Assembly (NCBI GenBank): GCA_037176725.1
Contig: JAZBRS010000049.1
Location: forward strand, 37,378,001-37,442,000
DNA from: Posidonia oceanica
Lineage: Eukaryota > Streptophyta > Magnoliopsida > Alismatales > Posidoniaceae
DNA: 64,000 nt
Direction of reading: 5' to 3'
Shown here piece after piece: positions 56,999 to 64,000 of the stretch (position 1 is its first letter; each line of letters opens with the position of its first letter). Made by a program: the position numbers and the translations under genes. Below the pieces are notes generated by a model, which saw only the letters and a list, made by a program, of their open reading frames with translations, ran no database searches and was not told the origin of the DNA.

Positions 56999-57016
56999 GT
57001 CCCACCGTGATCACCA
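56999..57016 (-). other. Primer binding site of element E
   Basis: TGGTGATCACGGTGGGAC, one transition from B's PBS, six bases after the LTR end. Confidence 0.7.
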
Positions 57017-57022
57017 ATTTTC

Positions 57023-58924
57023 TGTGGATGTGGATTTGAGGGGGGGTGTAGATGAATGAAGTAATCGGTGCTTCCACGACATCGTCTACTTGTTGTGATC
57101 GCCACTCGTCGATTTGCAATGCTGGCTGACAAGACGCTTGGGAGAGATGTGGATGATGATGGTCGTGGGCTCACTGGATCAACGATAGGATGTTGTTCAG
57201 CGGCGTCCTCGTGCTATGTGAGCGTGTTCCTTTCCTTCAAAACAAATAACAGAGATCTAGGTAAGTTCGGGTGTAGTAAACAGATCAGATAAACAAGAAA
57301 ATAACATAAATAAACGAATCTAATACTAAGCAGGGGTGATTCCCCACATGCATATGCTATGGGTCCTAATTAAGGAATGCAATAATGAAAATAAAATAGA
57401 TTGGAAGAAATACTCCCTTCACCCTCGTGCTCTTATGGCGTAGAGTGAGGAAGTGGAGACACGGACGGAGCTCCGGTTTGAGGAAGATCTCGGGGATCAA
57501 TGGTTTCTCTTAGGGTTTTGACAGAGTGGAGGCTAGGAATCTCTCTCTCTCAATCTAGAAAATGGCTCCTAATACTCAAAAAGATATCTACAGGAACTCC
57601 TAACTCTCAAAAATGCCTCCCCGCGAGCAATCGCTCTCGGGGTCCTTTTATAGAGTTATAGGGCTCGAGTAGATAGTATCTAGGGATTTTTCTAGAGACG
57701 AATTTTAAATTAAAATAGATATTTTTCCCAGTCGCCGCTAGGACAGGTGACAAGCAGAAATATCCTATTTTATTGATGTAGAAATGACGTGTAAGTCCGC
57801 TACTCAGGCAACAGAGTCGTCCACGTCAGCTAGTCGCCGCTTGAAGTGGCGCCTGGCTGCAGATATCTTAGCGCGACAAAGTCATGCTAGATAGCGCAAT
57901 TGATAACAGCAAATTCCACGTCAGCTAATCGTCGATGCATGTGACGCCTAGACACAAAGATCTTTATCTTTCAAAAATAAAATCCTAACTAATTAGCTAC
58001 GAGCCTAGGGTTCTTATCCTTTGACCTGGTCCAAGCTCGTAACTACTGGAACAACCTAGATTTTTATCTTCGATATTGAATTCAGTTTTTGAATTAAAGA
58101 TATATGATATACACTTAAAACAAGATAATTAATTCAAAATATTATCTTAAGCCAAATAAAGATCATCATCCTTTTCTTAGGACTTTTCCTAATTAAATGA
58201 TATGATATATGTTATATCACATATTTATGTTCACAGAAAAATCGTAGAAATAATATTAATTATGGAAAAAATGTTGTAATATATTATATAAATCCCATAT
58301 ATCAAAGAAATGCTCAGGATGACAAAAACTGTCGGGGCAGAGAGGTGTGTTGGTTGTCGCCTGTCTGCACAGCGACAACACTAGTCGCCTCTCTGAATGG
58401 CGACTAATGTTGTCGCCTTATGAACTGGCGACATGAGGTCTTTTTGTGTTTTCAACCCTGTCTTTTATGTTAATCCATAGAAACATGCTAAAACCCGGAA
58501 AAACTTCAAAAGTTCCATGAAATTGTAAAACATCTTCTTTAACATTAAGAAACTCAAATCTGCCACTGATTTGAGTGCAATGAGAGCATTAGCTCTACCA
58601 CAACTAATAAAGTCTCACTAAAATAAGGTTAAAGGGGACTCAAACTTGCCACAAGTTTGAGTAGCATAAGAGTGTTAGCTCTGCCACAGCTAACGGACTT
58701 AAACTGAAAAAAGGTGTTCAAGGTACTCAAACTTGCCACTGGTTTGAGTGTGTCAGCTCTACCACAGCTAATGACCTTGAATCAAGTAAAATCAGGTGAT
58801 ATTTTTAATTAGATCACGGAAAAACTGGAAAATGTGTTATTATTCCTTAGTCAAGTGATTTAGGGCGCCTCAAGGGTTCCTATTCTTAATGAAGTCTGGA
58901 AAATGCGAAAATGGGATATCTACA
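57023..58924 (-). repeat. Element E 5' LTR
   Basis: Carries GTCGCC/GGCGAC hairpins at 57730-57960 and 58358-58432, three copies of a roughly 85-bp unit (58550-58770) with CTCAAACTTGCCAC and GTTAGCTCT, and the decamer TGGCGATCAC at 57095-57104. Confidence 0.8.
57095..57104 (-). other. PBS-like decamer inside element E LTR
   Basis: TGGCGATCAC, 72 nt from the LTR end. E's PBS itself now reads TGGTGATCAC, so the internal copy preserves the older form. Confidence 0.65.
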
Positions 58925-60616
58925 GTGACAAAGTCCAGGGAGGATGCTGATCAGCATCTCTGTGCTTTCTTACTTGTTCTATTCGAGCACGTGCTCTTCA
59001 GCCATGCTTCATGGTGGCTCTCAGCCGCGTTCCTGCCATTGCTTGCTGACCTGGACCGAGTGGGGGAGTATGCTTGGGGAGCAGCCAGCCTGTCACACTT
59101 GTTTTCGGTCCTCTTCAAATTCTCAGATGGTAGCTCTTGTCAATTAGGTGGGAACTTGCCATTGTTTCAGATATATAGACTTTCTTTGCTCTTTTGTTCT
59201 TCATTAAGCTTTAGTATATGCTTCTCTGTGTATTTGATTGATGACTTGTTCTTTTTCTGCTTGTAGATGTGGGTATGGGACCATTTCACATTTATAAGGC
59301 CCATCCCACCTTCTGTTCTCGAGACCAAGATGCCTTTCCCATGGGGGCTATACTGGGGTCAGGCTAATCACACATCTGAGGCGATTACTGGCCATCGCTA
59401 TGTCGAGTGTCACTTTTTTTAGATGCTGGTCCCTATTCAGGTAGTCTCTTTTCCATATGCACGGCTCCTCTGATATTTATTGAGTTCCTAGTTTACAGAT
59501 TCATTTTTTGCTTTTCAGGTGAGAAGTAGAAAATGGAAAATGAAGTTTACATATGCTATGTCTGGCCGCTCCTATCAGATACAAATGGAGATTGCAATAA
59601 GTATTTAACATTACGTTTCAAATTGTGATGCTTGTATTTCTTGATGGTTAACATATTTGAACTTGTCCCTTACAGTTGAGGACCACGGATGAATATAGCC
59701 AACGTGAGTGAGACCTGGTGAGGCGTATAGCCAAGTTGACTGAGGAGGTTGAACGTCTGCGGGCCTCCGCTTCTTAGGTTTGCATTTACTTTTATAGCAA
59801 AATTGTTGACTTGAAGGTTTGGGTTAACCATGTATCTTTTTTTTTGCAGCCTTTGATTAGTTCTTTTATATAATAGTGTGTTTTTCTTTTATATGTCTTA
59901 TTCAATTCTGACTGTAACACAGACTTTTGCAGATTGATACTCTTTGGTGAGAGATCTCCCATCGGGCCAGCGATCAGGTCTCATAGCTAGAGGAGTCCTT
60001 TGCTCTTCGGAACGAGCGAATTCAGGGGCTAGAGCAGGCTCTGATGGGTGCATCAGAGCACGCTTTACACCTTGAGGGAGAGTTGGCTTCTCAATGCCAA
60101 TAGCTGGATGAGGCGCGCCGGCTTGCTAAGGAGCACCTATGTGCTTTGGAGGAGAGGGATGTTGAGGCTGCGAGGCTGATGTAGCAGAGGCAAGCCTCGC
60201 TAGTAGCTCATTCAGCCATTAAGGTCGCTGAGCTGAGGAGACAGTTGGTGGCGGCTCAAGCGGTATAACTTGTCCCTCTTTGTTTTGGTTCTTGTCCCTG
60301 CTTACATTGTGGGTTGATGTTTCTTCTTTGCCTTTTCTTGCAAGAACTAACAATGGATCATGTCGTCGTAGCTTAGCTTGAGGGTGAGGTGAAGCACTAC
60401 CGGCTAGAGGCCTGTCGTCGTAGTGTTGCCTCCGGTCGCCGAGTTCCTCTACCTCCGATGTTTGTGTCTGGACATTGCTCTTGCAGTCGTCACCAGCCAG
60501 TCATGGGATCTCGGGCGATGTCTCGAGCTCCTTCAGGTGGTTCTATACGTTAGCCAGCTCAGCCTCCCGCAGCTCCTTCTTCAACTCCCATGGGTGAGGG
60601 AGAGAGTGCTCCATAG
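58925..60616 (+). pseudogene. Gene Y remnant of element F
   Basis: Third copy of the antisense PMD gene, missing its 5' part because E is inserted in exon 2. Recognisable: end of exon 2 (GEYAWGAASLSHLF) to 59170, exon 3 at 59267-59440 (174 nt, as in A and B), exon 5 at 59676-59777 (102 nt, as in A and B), exon 7 at about 59934-60265, exon 8 from about 60345 to the stop at 60614-60616. The exon 2 donor has changed from GT to AT, most of exon 4 is deleted, and many stops occur. Long dead. Confidence 0.8.
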
Positions 60617-62602
60617 CTAGTCTTTTTCTTTTTCCTGCACTTGTACCTCAGGGATATGTCCCAGTGATTTTGTAGAATAATTGTATTTATAAATGATTGA
60701 AATTTCCTACATACTTAGCAAACTTATTAAATATTTCCTCTCACCTACCTTTCTCAGAGTTTAAAATGAACCAAAACAACCAATGTCTTGAGGACCATCC
60801 CCAAATAATGGGCTTTAATTCAAATTAACTCAAAACAAGCTTATTCACGTGTAATAACATATAAATGACAAAGCTGTGAAGACCCATTTCACTTGCGCGC
60901 TTTAAAATCGATTTACAAGGTTGTCATCGCCTTAATGAGTTATTAACTTATTGAAAGCCGTAACAGGTGATTCTGGATGGCCCAAAGGTCCAAAAAATAT
61001 GAAACCAATGGCCACACATGTATTTCAACTTATAGAAGCCTTTGAAATTGGTAGAAGTTGATTTTGAATTTTTTCCACGGATTTGGGGGTCCTACAGCGA
61101 AATTCAGCAACTTAAGTTGCTGATAAGTGTTGGACGTTGGACTGGATGCATCTAACGTGAGACGTAGATTCCTCACCGTCTTATGATTGAATTCGTTTTT
61201 ATGCATTCTGCATTGTTAGACGCCAGGATTTTTAGCATCTAATGTAAGACGCATGAGGTACTGCATCCAACACATGTCAGTAACTTTCTACAAAACCTCA
61301 ACAAAACTGTTATTTCTTCTAGAGTGCCCCTTGCTCCTAGTCTAAAGAAAATATAATGAAACATAGAATGGAAATAAATTGTAATAAATAAACTTAGGTG
61401 GAGGATAATAAGTCTGGCCTCAGCTTTGTAGTTTAATAGAAGATGGTGTGCTTAGTGAGTGGCTATCTCTTCTCGAGATCTCAGCATCGGTTCGTAAGTG
61501 AATACCAAATGTCTATCCCAGTGGGAGGTGTCAACACGTGATGCGGAATCGCATAAGTTGTGAAATTTTGCATCACAGGCCAAACTTACTATCAGTTTCA
61601 TGTGGTGATGTTGGTTGGGTAGATTTTACCCTATTTTTTGTGATTTTCTATTTTTTTGGTTTTTGGATTTTCTATTTTTTTTAAGTTTTGGATTTTCTAT
61701 TTCTTTTTTGAGTTTCTTCATTTTTTCTATTTTTTGGATTTTTTGAGTTTTCTATTTTTGGATTTCCTATTTTTTAAAACTTTTTTAGTTTATTATTATT
61801 TTTTTCTTTAGTGAATTTTTATGGGAGACGAACAATTCCACACAAAGTTTGGGAAAGGAGACTCATAAGGGTGAGAGAACTTGACAATTAGATACCTTGT
61901 GCACTTCCTAGTCGGGAGACGCTTCAGACTTGCATTGGTACTAATTACCCCTAGTATTAGGCTCCTGCCCCTTGCCTCTAAGTGTGTAGTGCAGGGTGTG
62001 GGAGTGGGGGTAGTGTCCTATCCTGAGACTTTGGCAAGAGATTTGGAGTTTTTATCTTCCTAGTCGAAGGTTGAATCCTACTGCGCTCTTTGATCCCCAA
62101 TTTTTCAATTTTGACTCATGGACAGCTTCTTTGTTGCCTTCTTTTCCTTTTCTATCTTCTTTTTCTCATGGACAACTTCTTTGCTGCCTTCTTTTCTTTT
62201 TCTATTATTTTGACAAGTGCCTATCCATCACTACTCACTGAGATTTATGCTATGATAGCACACCTGCCAAGTGTCAATGGTCTCACCCCCGTTTAAGTAT
62301 CTGGTCGATAGATATTTATTATTGATGGACCGAGAAACTTCTTTAATTTGGTGCACTCTCCTATTTTCTGTGCTTCTAGGTTTGGTCTTGGACACCTATC
62401 CGGTCACAACTTACTAATATTTACACTAGGATAGCGTGTCCAACTCATAGGAAGTATATAGACTTGTTATTCAAGCACTGGGGGGAACTATTAAAGATTT
62501 GCCTCCATCTCAGTGTTGGATCAATGCTACTCTCTTCCTACGAGGTGTTCGTGAGATGAAGCAAAGGGCATGGTTCCTAGGTCTTGGAAAACAGTAGGTC
62601 CA
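60617..62602. other. Element F spacer with hairpin cluster and T-rich tract
   Basis: Counterpart of B 41289-43360. Degraded hairpins at 61128-61270 (GTTGGACG, GTTAGACGCC, CATCCAACAC). T-rich DNA at 61620-61810. ATTGGTACTAATTACCCCTAG near 61940 is another D-free site. No gene seen. Confidence 0.6.
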
Positions 62603-62745
62603 AGGGTAGTACCTATTTGAGGTGCAGTGCATTCCAAGGTTGTTCAAGCCTAGTGCCATCCTCTCTGGCCAAACAATAGGCATTACCCGGATATGCCTCA
62701 ATCACCATGTATGGTCCTTCTCAGTTTGGTTTCAATTTCCCATAT
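62603..62745 (-). pseudogene. Integrase C-terminal remnant of element F
   Basis: Plus-strand GCCATCCTCTCTGGCCAAAC and neighbours match the A and B integrase ends. Short and partly broken in frame. Confidence 0.7.
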
Positions 62746-62940
62746 TTTTGTGGTAAATTTTCCTTCTAATTAAGTTTACACTTTTATTAAATGGAGGGGG
62801 CATAGGCAAACTAAAGAAAAAGAAAGTTTATTGACAACAATTAGGAGAATGCCCCTAGTGTAGCCTCCATCAGTAGAGACTTTTGTCCTCCACGGTTGAC
62901 TGGTGATGAGTTCAACCGAGAAGATCTTGCTTCTGGCTCC

Positions 62941-64000
62941 CTAACCAATGTCAAATGCAAAGTCTGTACCTCGTCTTGAGAGAGGAGGGCAACCAGATGG
63001 ATGAACGTAGTGTTCTGCCCCTTGTGTCACAAGTTGCATCAGTTGAAGTATTCTTCTGAACTTTGGCTTGCGAGCATGATTGACCATACTGATGGATGAG
63101 ATCCTTTTCATTGGCATGTGCTTGACAAACCTCCACGGGCAACATTTCACTGTAGGGATAAATTTTCCACTAACTGATATATCGGGAGGCATAGGTGGAC
63201 GAGGTAACAACTCCTTAATGCAAGAAAGTGCAGTAAGCTCATTTTTTGCCCCTAACTTAGTTGGGTCAGCCAATCTTCCATCGTCAAGCTTTTGGACAAC
63301 AATATCTGAGTTTGATGGTATTGACATCAGTTCTTGCTATAGCATGGGTGTTGGCTCTGGCATTGACATGGGCTCTAGCACGGGCATTGGCATTGGTTCT
63401 CGCTCTAGCTCGGGTGCTGGCTCTGGCATTGGCTCAGGCTCTTGCACGGGCTTTGGTGTTTGCACTTGCGTTGGTGCTGGCTCTGGCATTGATGCTGGCT
63501 TTAGCACGAGCGTAGGTTCTAGCTCTAGCTCGGATGTTGGCTATGGCAGTGGCGCTAGCACGGGCTCTAGCGTTGACTCTCACACTTGCTCGGGTGCTGG
63601 CTCTGGCATTGGCACTGGCTCTAGCACGGGCTTTGGTGTTGGCTTGTCTTTCTTGAAAATGCCCCACATATTTCGACTGTCTTGAAGAAATGATGTCTTA
63701 GCCTCCTCCCTATATTTTATTGCTATGCTTGAGTGTGTCAGAAATTGTTGCCTCGACGTTGGTTGAGCTTGTTGTATTCTTAGCACTTGTGCAGTCACTA
63801 GTTCTTGGTGCAGTGCTAACTGGACTGGAGCTTGCCACTAACATGGGATAGGTTGTGGTTGCCTCCATGGTTGCCTTTTTTATTGCCATGATGGTTGCCC
63901 CTTCTTCCTTGAATTTAATTAAAAGTGATTTGATCATTGTCATCGATGTCATCTTCAAGCAGTAGTAGTTCTTCCATCTCGAATTCATGGATATTCTCCT
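62941..64000 (-). pseudogene. Gag-side region of element F with Pro-Glu repeats, not recognised
   Basis: From about 63650 to 63335 the minus strand reads a repetitive stretch of [15 protein letters not shown] residues in one frame with a few stops. It continues into a 128-codon frame (63327-62941) with CIKELLPRPPMPPDISVSG and WRFVKHMPMKRISSISMVNH. I do not recognise this as a known domain and it does not resemble gag of A or B. Upstream, KYREEAKTSFLQDSRNMWGI is seen in the same frame as the repeats. It may be a substituted coding segment of a non-autonomous element. Its other translations (Ala-Arg or Gly-Ser rich) come from the same 6-bp-like repetition. Confidence 0.4.

Larger units (their letters stand above)
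55759..58924 (-). mobile_element. Element E: 5' LTR, PBS and leader, interrupted by element C
   Basis: 5' LTR 57023-58924 (1902 bp, TGTAGATATCCC...CATCCACA on the minus strand), PBS 56999-57016, and leader continuing left to 55759, where C is inserted. The rest of E lies outside the window. The leader has the same general layout as those of A and B. E lies within gene Y of element F; the other side of E is not visible, so no duplication can be confirmed (right flank GTGAC). Confidence 0.75.
58925..64000 (-). mobile_element. Element F: pol-deleted relative of B, partial
   Basis: Minus-strand element seen from a gag-like region (62.9-64 kb) through an integrase remnant and spacer to the antisense gene Y, which is cut by element E. 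Same order as B, including the T-rich spacer tract and the GCCCCTAGTGTAGCCTCCAT joint at 62851. Neither LTR is in the window. Confidence 0.7.

Noticed and set aside
63080..63685. 201-codon plus-strand Gly/Ser repeat frame
   Set aside because: Opposite strand of the Pro-Glu repeat region; open by repetition. The minus frame is more consistent with the element's orientation.
1..64000. Host protein-coding genes or tRNA/rRNA genes
   Set aside because: Every coding region with recognisable motifs belongs to a retrotransposon or its antisense genes. TGGCGA-type matches are PBSs, not tRNA genes, since no cloverleaf surrounds them.

Overview
This is nuclear DNA from a plant, most likely an angiosperm with a large, repeat-rich genome. 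I see no ordinary host gene, rRNA, tRNA or CRISPR array. The 64 kb is a pile of nested LTR retrotransposons of the Ty3/gypsy Tat/Ogre type. Diagnostic features are dual RNase H domains, very long LTRs, PBSs starting TGGCGA, and extra antisense genes that carry introns and encode plant mobile domain (PMD-like) proteins. I cannot name the species.

Layout, from outside in. F (58925-64000 and beyond, minus strand) is a pol-deleted element with a broken antisense PMD gene. E (minus strand) was inserted into that gene; its 5' LTR is 57023-58924 and its leader runs leftward to 55759. C (plus strand) was inserted into E: its 5' LTR ends at base 55, its 3' LTR is 53132-55758, and it has gag only plus a 74-bp satellite. 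A (minus strand, 5385-51107, 5-bp duplication TCGAT) was inserted into C's satellite. A has 1322-bp LTRs, gag, two protease-like domains, a G-patch, RT, two RNase H domains and integrase, all interrupted by stops and frameshifts. It also carries three antisense PMD-like genes, X, Y and Z. D (18071-24039, duplication GGCAC) is a solo LTR of about 6 kb inside A. B (33498-48562, duplication TCTTG) is a shorter relative inserted into A's leader; it keeps gag and one antisense PMD gene and has lost most of pol.

Four points stand out. (1) Short inverted repeats, GTT-n-CGCTGG...CCAGCG-n-AAC, mark the joints of A and B: the LTRs, the leaders, and the flanks of each antisense gene. Their arms differ in sequence but stay complementary. 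(2) Each LTR type holds, 72-166 nt inside its 3' end, a ten-base copy of its family's own PBS start: TGGCGACTCC in C and D, TGGCGATCAC in A, B and E. (3) The antisense gene Y has the same exon lengths in A, B and F, with all introns in phase 0. Being antisense, its introns would not be spliced from the genomic RNA, which explains how they survive transposition. (4) A encodes two tandem retropepsin-like domains followed by a G-patch.

All coding regions look dead or dying. Most stops fit C-to-T decay of CAG or CGA codons. All boundaries and alignments were made by eye.
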